In this document: positions 16,107 through 24,083 of the stretch, piece after piece
Position numbering within the stretch: position 1 is the first letter of the stretch
Layout: each line of letters begins with the position of its first letter
Notes under the pieces: model-generated
Database searches by the model: none
What the model was told of the DNA's origin: nothing
Seen by the model: the letters and a program-made list of their open reading frames with translations, nothing else
Position numbers and translations under genes: made by a program
NCBI RefSeq assembly: GCF_946222305.1
Contig: NZ_CAMIHZ010000022.1
Coordinates: 1 to 34,677 of the forward strand
Direction: 5' to 3'
DNA length: 34,677 bases
Origin: an uncultured Corynebacterium sp.
GTDB lineage: Bacteria; Actinomycetota; Actinomycetes; Mycobacteriales; Mycobacteriaceae

Positions 16107-16714
16107 TGAATGAAGTAAATGGTGATCCAAAGCCCGATCCACACCACGTCAACGAAGTGCCAGTAGTAGGAAACCACTACGGCAGCAGTTGCTTGGGCTG
16201 GAGTGAACTTGGACTTGAAGGTCCTCAACAGCACAACCACGAACGCAAGCACACCGGCCAAAACGTGTGCGCCGTGGAATCCGGTGGTGATAAAGAACAC
16301 CGAACCGTATACGGAGCCCGGGATCGTGGTTCCGTGCTGCACCAGGTGGAAGTACTCGTAGCCCTGGCCGATCAGGAAGACCGTTCCGAGCAGGGCGGAA
16401 AGTGCGTACCACCGGCGCAACGCGAACACGTCACCGCGCTCGGCTGCGAAGACACCCCACTGTGCCGTGAACGAGGACGAAACCAGGATGATGGTAATCG
16501 TCGCCGCGAAAGGCACGTTCAGTTCAGTCGGGTGAGAAGGCCATTCGCCTCCGGAGTTGGCCTTGGACACGAAGTACATCGCGAACAGGCCAGCAAAAAA
16601 CATCAATTCTTGGGACAGGAACACAATCGTGCCGACACTGACCATGTTTGGCCGGTTCAGTGTCGCAACACGCTGTGGTGCTGCCATACCTGGGTTTTCA
16701 ACTGCGCTCGTCAC
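16103..16714 (-). CDS. ctaE: Cytochrome c oxidase subunit III
   Basis: Membrane subunit of the aa3 oxidase, part of the bcc-aa3 supercomplex. The open frame begins at 16765, but the GTG at 16714 gives VTSAVENPGMAAPQ, which aligns with the start of C. glutamicum CtaE, and 203 residues. Five helices are visible, including MVSVGTIVFLSQELMFFAGL with the conserved Glu and the C-terminal VVVSYYWHFVDVVWIGLWI signature. A TACTGT hexamer ends 5 nt before the GTG and there is no Shine-Dalgarno sequence, so a leaderless transcript is possible. A TTGACA at 16812-16817 (minus strand) may mark a second, upstream promoter. First gene of ctaE-qcrCAB. Confidence 0.95.
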   Translation of the reverse strand: MTSAVENPGMAAPQRVATLNRPNMVSVGTIVFLSQELMFFAGLFAMYFVSKANSGGEWPSHPTELNVPFAATITIILVSSSFTAQWGVFAAERGDVFALRRWYALSALLGTVFLIGQGYEYFHLVQHGTTIPGSVYGSVFFITTGFHGAHVLAGVLAFVVVLLRTFKSKFTPAQATAAVVVSYYWHFVDVVWIGLWITIYFIQ

Positions 16715-17188
16715 GCCTAACAGTATGGACTGTTTGAACTGGATAGTCGATTCACAACCCGCCAAAAACCACCCGTTTCTGAAAAAACGCAGGTAAAACC
16801 TTGGATTAACCTGTCAAGCGCCCCCGTTTAGGGCTAGCGGGAACTTTTAGGCGCCTGCATACGACGGCCAGCAAAACCAAAGGTCACGCGCACTGTTTGT
16901 CAACCCCCTCCCCTCCATCCTCTCCCCGACGGGGGTAAATTACCCGCCCCGGGGAACCCCGCTAGTCTGATCAGCTCTCCCCCTTTCCTTTTCTTATTGA
17001 CGCCGCCACGCCACAGCCCGGAGCGCTGCCCTCCGAGCCCCAAATGCCCCGTTAATAGGCTACAAAGTGGGTGCTAGGGGCGTCGACCCCCCCGAGGTAC
17101 TTTAAGCTGTGAGAAGCGACACTCAGGCAACCGCCAGAGTACCCGCCCACATCAGAAGAACCGAGCACACAGAAAGGTGGGTAGTACC
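16715..17188. promoter_or_regulatory. Divergent ctaE/trpD promoter region
   Basis: 474 bp with no gene that I can support. On the minus strand TTGACA (16812-16817) is followed 16 bp later by TACCTG, and TACTGT abuts ctaE. On the plus strand TAGTCT (about 16963-16968) and TAAGCT (17103-17108) are -10-like; the latter would give a leader of roughly 70 nt for trpD. Two palindromes lie near the middle: GGGTAAATTACCC (16933-16945) and CGGGGAACCCCG (16950-16961). No Trp-rich leader peptide is seen, so there is no sign of classic attenuation. Confidence 0.4.
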
Positions 17189-18331
17189 GTGAGCAAATCG
17201 GCCCACACCTCTGACCCCATCACCCGCGCCCTCAACCAGGAACAGCTTCCGGAGTCCTACTTCACGTGGCCGGGCGTGCTAGACCGACTGGGGCGCCGCG
17301 AGGAACTCAGTGAGTCTCAGGTTCATTGGGCCATGCGGGAAATCATGCACGGCAAGGCCGGCGAAGCCACCATCGCGGCTTTTAGTTTTGGACTGCGGGT
17401 CAAGGGCATCAGCGCTGCTGAATTGGCTGCCGCTGCGGAAACCATGCGCAGTTTCGCTGCCAAGGTTGACTTCTCCGATCAGCCTAAGTGTGTCGACATT
17501 GTTGGCACCGGTGGCGACGGTCACCACACCGTGAATATCTCCACCATGGCCTCCATCGTCATCGCCGCTGCCGGGGTTCCTGTGGTCAAGCACGGCAACC
17601 GAGCTGCAAGCTCCAAGTGCGGTGGAGCGGACATGCTAGAAGCCCTCGGCGTAGATATCGAGCGCGATCCAGAAGGCATTCGTGAGGACGCTGCGAAGAC
17701 AAATTTCGCCTTCATGTACTCGAAGACGTACCACCCAGCCATGCGCTTCGCCGCCCCCGTGCGCAGCGAACTGGCTGTACCGACTCTCTTCAACCTCCTG
17801 GGGCCAATGACTAACCCTGCTACCCCACGCTACGGCCTGATCGGCTGCGCGTTCCGCGACATGATGCCAATCATGGGCGGAGCATTTGCTCACCAGGGAG
17901 CACGCGTACTAGTAGTCCGAGGCATGGACGGCATGGATGAGATTTCGGTGTGCGCACCGACCGAGGTCGTGACGGTCGATGAAACTGGACTCACCAGTGA
18001 AGCCACCATCAACCCAGCAGCCTTGGGATTGAACTATCACGAGGAGGGCGCTCTTACCGGAGGCGACGCCGCTTATAACGCACAAGTCGCTATTGACCTG
18101 TTTAACGGCGAGCTCGAAGGCGCAATCAAGGATGCTGTCTTGATTAGCGCGGCCGGCGCCTTGACCGCAGTGCGCGGGTGGACCGACCGCATCACACCTG
18201 AAAACGGCTACAGCACACATGAGGCTATCCGCGAGGTCATGAAGGAAGAGCTTCAGATCGCTCGGGAGGCCCTAGAATCCGGTGCCGCAAAGCAGACGTT
18301 GCAAAGGATTCTGGGCAAGTCGGTGAACTAG
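17189..18331 (+). CDS. trpD: Anthranilate phosphoribosyltransferase
   Basis: Second step of tryptophan synthesis: transfers phosphoribose from PRPP to anthranilate in the cytoplasm. Diagnostic motifs are GTGGDG (residues 106-111), KHGNRAASSKCGGAD (from 134) and the C-terminal NGYSTHEAI region. The GTG at 17189 has AGAAAGGTGG about 8 nt upstream and gives 380 residues; the GTG at 17177 overlaps that ribosome binding site. No other trp gene is nearby; trpD divergent from ctaE is the arrangement of Rv2192c-Rv2193 in M. tuberculosis. This may be the only trpD or a second copy besides one in a trp operon. Confidence 0.93.
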   Translation: MSKSAHTSDPITRALNQEQLPESYFTWPGVLDRLGRREELSESQVHWAMREIMHGKAGEATIAAFSFGLRVKGISAAELAAAAETMRSFAAKVDFSDQPKCVDIVGTGGDGHHTVNISTMASIVIAAAGVPVVKHGNRAASSKCGGADMLEALGVDIERDPEGIREDAAKTNFAFMYSKTYHPAMRFAAPVRSELAVPTLFNLLGPMTNPATPRYGLIGCAFRDMMPIMGGAFAHQGARVLVVRGMDGMDEISVCAPTEVVTVDETGLTSEATINPAALGLNYHEEGALTGGDAAYNAQVAIDLFNGELEGAIKDAVLISAAGALTAVRGWTDRITPENGYSTHEAIREVMKEELQIAREALESGAAKQTLQRILGKSVN

Positions 18332-18373
18332 GGGTTCCCGACCCACCTTTCCTCCCCCACCAACCAAGAAACG

Positions 18374-18415
18374 CTAAAGCCGCGCTCCCCGTGTGAAGTA
18401 GGAGCGCGGCTTTAG
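18374..18415. terminator. Bidirectional terminator between trpD and ctaF
   Basis: Perfect 15-bp stem CTAAAGCCGCGCTCC with its complement around a 12-nt loop. It sits between convergent genes, and the outer AAAG/CTTT pairs give short T-rich tails on both strands. Confidence 0.85.
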
Positions 18416-18468
18416 TGGATCTACCGCAAGCAGTGAACCCCAGGTACGGGGTTCAGCCCTTTGGGGGC

Positions 18469-18900
18469 TTAGTGCTTCTCTGGTGGCAGACCGTACTGCA
18501 GGTTGAGCATGGTGCCGGCCCAGATCAGCACAACTGCACCAAATGCCAGGAGCCACAGGTGCCAGAAGGCGATACCATAAGCCATGATCACGATGGCAAC
18601 GGTCATGGCGAATGGCCAGATGGAGCTAGCAGAGAAGAAGCCCAGCACGCCTGCGCCGTCCTCGATCTCAGCCTCTTCCCAGTCTGCGGGACCGATGTCC
18701 GTCTTGTTATCGGTCAGGTGGAGGTATCCCGCCAACATCAGAGCCAGCAGGAAGGCCATCGTCAGGCCGGTTGCACCAGCCCATTCCAGACCGATCAGGC
18801 TACCAGCGTCCTTCAGGAAGATGGTCGCCAAGATGTACAACAAGTCCATCACGCCGAAGAACAGTGCGATGCCGTAGAAGAGCTTCGCGCCAGAAGTCAT
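18469..18900 (-). CDS. ctaF: Actinobacterial cytochrome c oxidase subunit IV
   Basis: Small membrane subunit specific to actinobacterial aa3 oxidases. The 143 residues show four hydrophobic helices (starting near 7, 40, 92 and 115) with a charged loop (DWEEAEIEDGAG) between the second and third. It is 40 bp downstream of ctaC on the same strand, so the two are probably co-transcribed. The purine-rich AGAAAGAGAG upstream of the ATG is a weak ribosome binding site. The order ctaC-ctaF is standard for the family (Rv2200c-Rv2199c). Confidence 0.93.
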   Translation of the reverse strand: MTSGAKLFYGIALFFGVMDLLYILATIFLKDAGSLIGLEWAGATGLTMAFLLALMLAGYLHLTDNKTDIGPADWEEAEIEDGAGVLGFFSASSIWPFAMTVAIVIMAYGIAFWHLWLLAFGAVVLIWAGTMLNLQYGLPPEKH

Positions 18901-18940
18901 TTTGAGTCTCTCTTTCTACCTTGAGCTGTGAAGCTTAGCC

Positions 18941-20053
18941 CTAGTTACGGTCGACGTAGTTGTTGTCCTTCACGCTGCGGGTACCCGTGCGATCAGAGAC
19001 GAATGGGTGGGTGGAGGTTGCGTAGCCCTCTTCGCCGATGGACTTCAAAGCCTCAGAGTTAGGAGCCTTCGGGTTGTTCTGTCGGTACTCCAAGTACTTG
19101 GAGAACTTCTCTGGGGAAACAACACGAACCTCGAAGTTCATCATGGCGTGGTAGGTACCACACATCTCGGCACAGCGGCCGACGTATGCGCCATCCTCGC
19201 TGATTTCCTGGATCTGGAAACGACGCTCGGACTGGTTCTGCTCTGGGTGGTTGTAAGCATCGCGCTTAAACAGGAACTCCGGAACCCAGAATGCGTGGGA
19301 GACGTCCGCAGAAGCCAGACGGAACTCGATTGGCGTGCGGGATGGGAGAACCAGAACTGGAACCTCGTCGGTAGCACCGATGGTCTCGATCTTGTTGAAG
19401 TTCAGGTAGCTGTAGTCATCCTTGGACTTGCCGTGGATTGGACCGGTTGGGTAGTGCTCATTGCCATTCGGGGTAGCACCCTCGTAACGGGAGAACTCTG
19501 CACGCTTCTGAGCGTCTTCGTCCTTACCGATGTACTTCTGGCCGTCCTTGGTCAGCTCACCGTCGACCTCTGCGTAACCGAACTTCCAGTTCCACTGGTA
19601 AGCGGTAACGTCAACGGTCACCTTGGGGTTCTTGTTCAGAGCGGTAGCCACGTCCTGGGTCTGCACATTGAAGAAGAACAGACCCATAACGATGAGAACA
19701 GGCAGCGTGGTCAGCACAAGTTCCAAAGGAACGTTGTAGGCGGTCTGACGTGGGAATTCCTCATTGTCCCCACGCTTGCTGCGAGCCTTGTCGCTGTAGC
19801 GACCGATAACGTAGAACATCAGCACCCACATGATGATGCCGACGATCCAAGCGGTCACCCAAACCCACACCCAGAAGTTGCCCATTTCCTTAGATTCTGG
19901 GGTTACACCCGTTGGCCAGCCCATGCGTAGGGCGCGGAAGAATCCGTTGTCCGGCGGTGCAACGTTACAGCCCGTGAGCAACAGGCCAGCGCCACCAAGC
20001 AAGCCAGCCAAACCGATACGGCGAGTCAAACCGTGTACTTTTCGCTGTTCCAC
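18941..20053 (-). CDS. ctaC: Cytochrome c oxidase subunit II (CuA subunit), lipoprotein
   Basis: Accepts electrons from QcrC through the binuclear CuA centre and passes them to CtaD. The 370-residue product starts at a GTG preceded by GAGGAAGG with 9 nt spacing. A lipoprotein signal ends in LLLTG-C29. Two membrane helices follow (near 50-70 and 108-128). The CuA ligands are visible in the motif CAEMCGTYHAMM: C294, C298, H302 and M305. A charged insertion in the cupredoxin domain (about 160-210) is typical of actinobacterial CtaC and contacts QcrC. It is transcribed with ctaF. Confidence 0.96.
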   Translation of the reverse strand: MEQRKVHGLTRRIGLAGLLGGAGLLLTGCNVAPPDNGFFRALRMGWPTGVTPESKEMGNFWVWVWVTAWIVGIIMWVLMFYVIGRYSDKARSKRGDNEEFPRQTAYNVPLELVLTTLPVLIVMGLFFFNVQTQDVATALNKNPKVTVDVTAYQWNWKFGYAEVDGELTKDGQKYIGKDEDAQKRAEFSRYEGATPNGNEHYPTGPIHGKSKDDYSYLNFNKIETIGATDEVPVLVLPSRTPIEFRLASADVSHAFWVPEFLFKRDAYNHPEQNQSERRFQIQEISEDGAYVGRCAEMCGTYHAMMNFEVRVVSPEKFSKYLEYRQNNPKAPNSEALKSIGEEGYATSTHPFVSDRTGTRSVKDNNYVDRN

Positions 20054-20273
20054 GCGAGTTTGCCTTCCTCAATCACACGTCACTTCGTCTCCTGCTCCCC
20101 TGAGCGGAACCCCAGCCATTGCCGGAATTTTTCTGCCCTCTCGCCTGCAGTGAACGATTGAGAGCGACGAAGCAGGAGACTGCTTCACACAATGACCTTA
20201 GACCATATAGTTATTAATTCCACTATCTGGCAGGCCACTTTTACCTATTCGGGTGTACTCCCCCGAATAAGTG
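20054..20273 (-). promoter_or_regulatory. ctaC promoter and structured leader
   Basis: On the minus strand TAAGGT (about 20196-20201) is a -10-like hexamer. The leader after it contains GAAGCAG-TCTC-CTGCTTC (20169-20186), a 7-bp hairpin. Part of that hairpin, GTCTCCTGCT (minus-strand reading, 20171-20180), can instead pair over 10 bp with AGCAGGAGAC (20087-20096), which lies just upstream of the ctaC ribosome binding site. The two pairings exclude each other. An 8-bp inverted repeat TATTCGGG/CCCGAATA (20246-20269) directly follows the pqo stop codon and may be a weak terminator or an operator. Confidence 0.4.
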
Positions 20274-22037
20274 CTAGAACCTATTGGCTTCGATCTGACC
20301 GGCCGCGCCGATATTCCGCAGATTGGAACGGGCCAAGTCGACCATGCGACCGACTCCACCACCGAATACGGTGCGCGCCGCAGCCTTCGAGAAGCCCATC
20401 ATCATCTCCCAGGTGATCTCAGGCGGCAGGGAAAGCGCATTGGGATCGGTGACGACATCCACCAGCACCGGACCGTCGTACGCCAGCGCCTCACGCAGCA
20501 CGGGCTCGACATCTTCCTTCTTCTCCACGCGGAACGCCTTGATGCCAGCCGCCTGGGCGATGTCGTGGAAATTTACTGCCTCGTGGTCGGTCTGGAAATC
20601 TGGCAGCCCCTCGACGAGCATCTCCAACTTCACCATGCCCAGCGAGGAGTTATTAAACACGATCGTCTTAACTGGCAAGTTGTGAAGCTTGACTGTCAGC
20701 AATTCTCCCATGAGCATGCCCAGACCACCATCGCCGGAGAAAGAGATTACTTGGCGGTTCCGATCAGCCGCCTGTACGCCAATCGCCTGTGGCAGCGCGT
20801 TGGCCATGGTGCCGTGACGGAAGGAACCAATTTCCTCGCGCTGGCCGTTCGGGGTGATGTAACGGGCACCCCACACATTGCACATGCCCGTATCTACAGT
20901 GAAGACGGCGTCATCATCAGCTAAACGATCGATGGTGTCCGCCAAGAATTCAGGGTGAATGGGGCCGGAGGAACGCTTCGCAGGCTCGGTGTACGCACCC
21001 ACTACGTGTTCAAGAGCCTTCGCGTGGTTGCGCAGCTGCTTATCCAAGAAGGAGCGGTCGGTCTTCTCCTCCACGTGGTCGAGGATGGATTCAATCGTTG
21101 CAGCTACGTCGCCTACGACGGGGTACTTTACAGTGGTTCGACGCCCAATTGCCCGCGCGTCCACGTCGACCTGGGCCACGTTAGCGTCGGGGAGGAACTC
21201 TGTGTATGGGAAGTCCGTGCCCAAGAGGATGAGCAAGTCGGCATCATGCATCGCATCGCGGGCAGCACCGTAACCCAGTAGGCCGGACATGCCCACATCA
21301 AAAGGATTGTCGTACTGGATGTGCATCTTGCCGCCGAAAGCGTGGCCAACTGGGGACTTAATCTTTTCCGCCAGCTTAAGCACCTGTTCGCGGGCGTCAT
21401 TAGCTCCCGCGCCACAGAACAGGGTTACCGTCTTAGCTTCGTTGATAGCCTGCGCAAGGGCAGCCGCCTGGCGGGAGTCCGGGAACATCGTGGGCTTGCC
21501 AGCGGCGATCTCCGAACGAAGGAACTTCTCGTCCTCGACCTTCTGAGAGGAAACGTCGCCGGGGACGATGATTACGGAAACACCATAGCCACCCATGGTG
21601 GACTGGATAGCGTGGTGGAGAACGCGAGTTCCCTGCTCTGTAGAGTTCACGACTTCGCAGTATCCGGAGCACTCCTGGAAGATCATTTCCGGGTGGGTTT
21701 CTTGGAAGAACTTGGAGCCGATCTGAACGCTGGGAATGTGGGAGGCAATAGCCAACACCTTTGTACCATTGCGGTGCGAGTCGTAGAGGCCCTGGATGAG
21801 GTGAGTATTTCCCGGGCCGCAAGAGCCTGCGCATACAGCGAGCTCTCCGGTCACGAGAGATTCTGCTCCTGCAGCGAATGCTGCGGCTTCTTCATTGCGG
21901 ACGTGTATCCATTCAATGCTGGACCGACGGACGGCATCCACAACTGGGTTGAGGCTGTCGCCAACCAACCCAAAGATTCGTTTTACGCCCTGTTTTTCGA
22001 GATTCTGAACGAGCTGTTCTGCGAAATTCTTAGCCAT
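20274..22037 (-). CDS. pqo: Pyruvate:quinone oxidoreductase (pyruvate dehydrogenase, quinone)
   Basis: Peripheral membrane flavoenzyme that oxidatively decarboxylates pyruvate to acetate and CO2 and reduces menaquinone. The 587-residue product has the three-domain thiamine diphosphate layout: N-terminal PYR domain with the activating Glu in RNEEAAAFAAGAESL, a central FAD-binding domain, and the PP domain with the GDGG...NN cofactor motif near residue 433. The C-terminal stretch (FSKAAARTVFGGGVGRMVDL onward) matches the membrane-binding tail of PoxB-type enzymes. A TAGTGT hexamer ends 8 nt before the ATG. Placement between ctaC and ltsA is unusual: in C. glutamicum pqo is elsewhere, so this looks like an insertion into a conserved block. 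Confidence 0.92.
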   Translation of the reverse strand: MAKNFAEQLVQNLEKQGVKRIFGLVGDSLNPVVDAVRRSSIEWIHVRNEEAAAFAAGAESLVTGELAVCAGSCGPGNTHLIQGLYDSHRNGTKVLAIASHIPSVQIGSKFFQETHPEMIFQECSGYCEVVNSTEQGTRVLHHAIQSTMGGYGVSVIIVPGDVSSQKVEDEKFLRSEIAAGKPTMFPDSRQAAALAQAINEAKTVTLFCGAGANDAREQVLKLAEKIKSPVGHAFGGKMHIQYDNPFDVGMSGLLGYGAARDAMHDADLLILLGTDFPYTEFLPDANVAQVDVDARAIGRRTTVKYPVVGDVAATIESILDHVEEKTDRSFLDKQLRNHAKALEHVVGAYTEPAKRSSGPIHPEFLADTIDRLADDDAVFTVDTGMCNVWGARYITPNGQREEIGSFRHGTMANALPQAIGVQAADRNRQVISFSGDGGLGMLMGELLTVKLHNLPVKTIVFNNSSLGMVKLEMLVEGLPDFQTDHEAVNFHDIAQAAGIKAFRVEKKEDVEPVLREALAYDGPVLVDVVTDPNALSLPPEITWEMMMGFSKAAARTVFGGGVGRMVDLARSNLRNIGAAGQIEANRF

Positions 22038-22145
22038 GTGTCTCTACACTACGCCTTACACTAAGCCTTATCTATTGAGTAGGTGCCACAGTTGCAGCGT
22101 GGCGATGTAGACCACTGCACCTCCGCCGGCGTAAAGTCAGGGCAC
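22038..22145. promoter_or_regulatory. Divergent pqo/ltsA promoter region
   Basis: Within 108 bp, two copies of TACACTA (22045-22051 and 22057-22063) lie 12 bp apart. Read on the minus strand, the copy next to pqo supplies TAGTGT, a -10-like hexamer 8 nt from the ATG. On the plus strand TAAAGT (22132-22137) ends 8 nt before the ltsA ATG. The repeat could be an operator overlapping the pqo promoter; no regulator is identified. Confidence 0.45.
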
Positions 22146-24083
22146 ATGTGTGGATTGCTAGGTTTCATTGCAGCCGACGAGGCTGCCGAAAAGTACGTTG
22201 ACGCGGTGGCCACTGCCCTCCCCTGCATGCATCACCGTGGACCGGATGACAGTGGCACGTGGCACGACGACACAGTGGTCTTCGGTTTTAACCGGCTGTC
22301 CATCATCGATATCGCCCACTCCCACCAGCCTCTACAATGGGGCCCCGAGGGAGAGGCTGACCGCTACGCACTGACGTTCAATGGCGAAATCTACAACTAC
22401 ATTGAGCTGCGCGAGGAGCTCCAAGCTGCCGGCTATACCTTTAATACGGAAGGTGATGGCGAAACCATCGTGGTGGGCTTCCACCACTGGGGCCCCGATG
22501 TGGTGAACCACCTGCGTGGCATGTTCGCCTTCGCCATCTGGGACACCAAGAACCGCTCGCTGTTCATGTCCCGCGATCAATTTGGTATCAAACCTTTGTA
22601 CTACGCGACGACGAGTGCGGGCACGGCATTCAGCTCCGAGAAGAAGTGCATTCTATCCCTGACCGAAAGCATCGGTCTGGATGAGAGCTTGGATATTCGC
22701 GCCATCGCCCACTACACCGATTTGCAGTACGTCCCCGAGCCGGAAAGCCTTCACAAGGGCATCCGCCGTCTGGAATCGGGTTCCTATGCCACCGTCACCC
22801 CTGGTGGAAAGTTGCAGGAAAAGCGCTGGTTCGAGCCCCGTTTCCCCGTCAAGTCGGTGGCGGCGGGCAGCGAAGAAGCAGTCTTCCAGAAGATCGCCGA
22901 AGCCTTGGAGGACTCAGTTGCCAAGCACATGCGCGCGGATGTGACGGTTGGTTCCTTCCTTTCAGGAGGCATTGACTCCACAGCTATCGCAGCGTTGGCA
23001 AAGCGTCACAACCCAGATCTGTTAACTTTCACCACTGGTTTCGAACGCGAGGGTTACTCCGAGGTCGATGTGGCAGCTGAATCCGCCGCCGCCATCGGAG
23101 CCGAACACATCGTCAAGGTTGTCTCGCCAGAAGAATTCGCCAACGCGATTCCGAAGATCATGTGGTACCTAGACGACCCAGTAGCCGACCCAGCTCTGGT
23201 CCCGCTTTACTTCGTAGCGGCAGAGGCCCGCAAGCACGTCAAGGTCGTTCTTTCCGGTGAAGGCGCCGACGAGCTCTTCGGTGGTTACACCATCTACAAG
23301 GAGCCGCTCAGCCTCGCACCTTTCGAAAAGATTCCTTCCCCCATCAACCGCGTGCTGGGCAAGCTGGGCGATGCTCTCCCCGACGGTATGCGCGGCAAGT
23401 CCCTACTGCAGCGCGGGACAACCCCAATGGAGGAGCGCTACTACGGCAATGCTCGTTCCTTCAACTACCAGCAGCTGGAGCGGGTGCTTCGCGAAGTGCG
23501 TCCGGAATGGGACCACCGGGAAGTCACCGCACCGATCTACTCCAAGTCCAAGGACATGGATCCCGTGGCCCGCATGCAGCACCTCGACCTCTTCACTTGG
23601 ATGCGTGGCGACATTCTGGTCAAGGCCGACAAGATCACCATGGCCAACTCCCTCGAGCTGCGTGTGCCATTCCTCGACAGGGTCGTCTTCGACGTCGCAG
23701 AAACCCTGCCACACGAGTTGAAGATTTCCCACGGCACGACGAAGTACGCTCTGCGCCAGGCCATGGAGCGTATCGTCCCGGCCCACGTTCTCAACCGCAA
23801 GAAGCTGGGCTTCCCCGTCCCGATCCGCCACTGGCTGGCCGGCGACGAACTATACGACTGGGCGAAGAACACCATCGTGGAATCCGATACCGACCACATC
23901 TACAACAAACAGGAAGTGCTGAAGATGCTGGACGAACACCGCGAGGCGATGAACTCCGGCTCCGGCCCGGATCATTCTCGCCGTCTGTGGACTGTTCTGG
24001 CGTTCATGGTGTGGCACGGAATCTTCGTGGAAAAGCGCATCGATCCGCAGATCGACCAGCGTGATTACCCGGTAGAGCTCTAG
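22146..24083 (+). CDS. ltsA: Glutamine-dependent amidotransferase LtsA (asparagine synthetase B family)
   Basis: AsnB-type enzyme. In C. glutamicum LtsA amidates the meso-diaminopimelate of peptidoglycan precursors, and its loss causes lysozyme sensitivity. The ATG at 22146 exposes the catalytic Cys as residue 2 (MCGLLGF); upstream codons in the frame to 22083 would bury it. The glutaminase domain fills about residues 1-210 (with RGPDDSG and NGEIYNY), and the synthetase domain carries the PP-loop SGGIDS at 273-278. Total 645 residues, close to C. glutamicum LtsA. A -10-like TAAAGT 8 nt upstream and no Shine-Dalgarno sequence suggest a leaderless mRNA. Free asparagine synthesis is the alternative; position and length favour LtsA. 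Confidence 0.92.
   Translation: MCGLLGFIAADEAAEKYVDAVATALPCMHHRGPDDSGTWHDDTVVFGFNRLSIIDIAHSHQPLQWGPEGEADRYALTFNGEIYNYIELREELQAAGYTFNTEGDGETIVVGFHHWGPDVVNHLRGMFAFAIWDTKNRSLFMSRDQFGIKPLYYATTSAGTAFSSEKKCILSLTESIGLDESLDIRAIAHYTDLQYVPEPESLHKGIRRLESGSYATVTPGGKLQEKRWFEPRFPVKSVAAGSEEAVFQKIAEALEDSVAKHMRADVTVGSFLSGGIDSTAIAALAKRHNPDLLTFTTGFEREGYSEVDVAAESAAAIGAEHIVKVVSPEEFANAIPKIMWYLDDPVADPALVPLYFVAAEARKHVKVVLSGEGADELFGGYTIYKEPLSLAPFEKIPSPINRVLGKLGDALPDGMRGKSLLQRGTTPMEERYYGNARSFNYQQLERVLREVRPEWDHREVTAPIYSKSKDMDPVARMQHLDLFTWMRGDILVKADKITMANSLELRVPFLDRVVFDVAETLPHELKISHGTTKYALRQAMERIVPAHVLNRKKLGFPVPIRHWLAGDELYDWAKNTIVESDTDHIYNKQEVLKMLDEHREAMNSGSGPDHSRRLWTVLAFMVWHGIFVEKRIDPQIDQRDYPVEL

Noticed and set aside
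17068..17106. Short leader peptide frame before trpD
   Set aside because: A GTG-started frame of about 12 codons exists but contains no Trp codons and no ribosome binding site.
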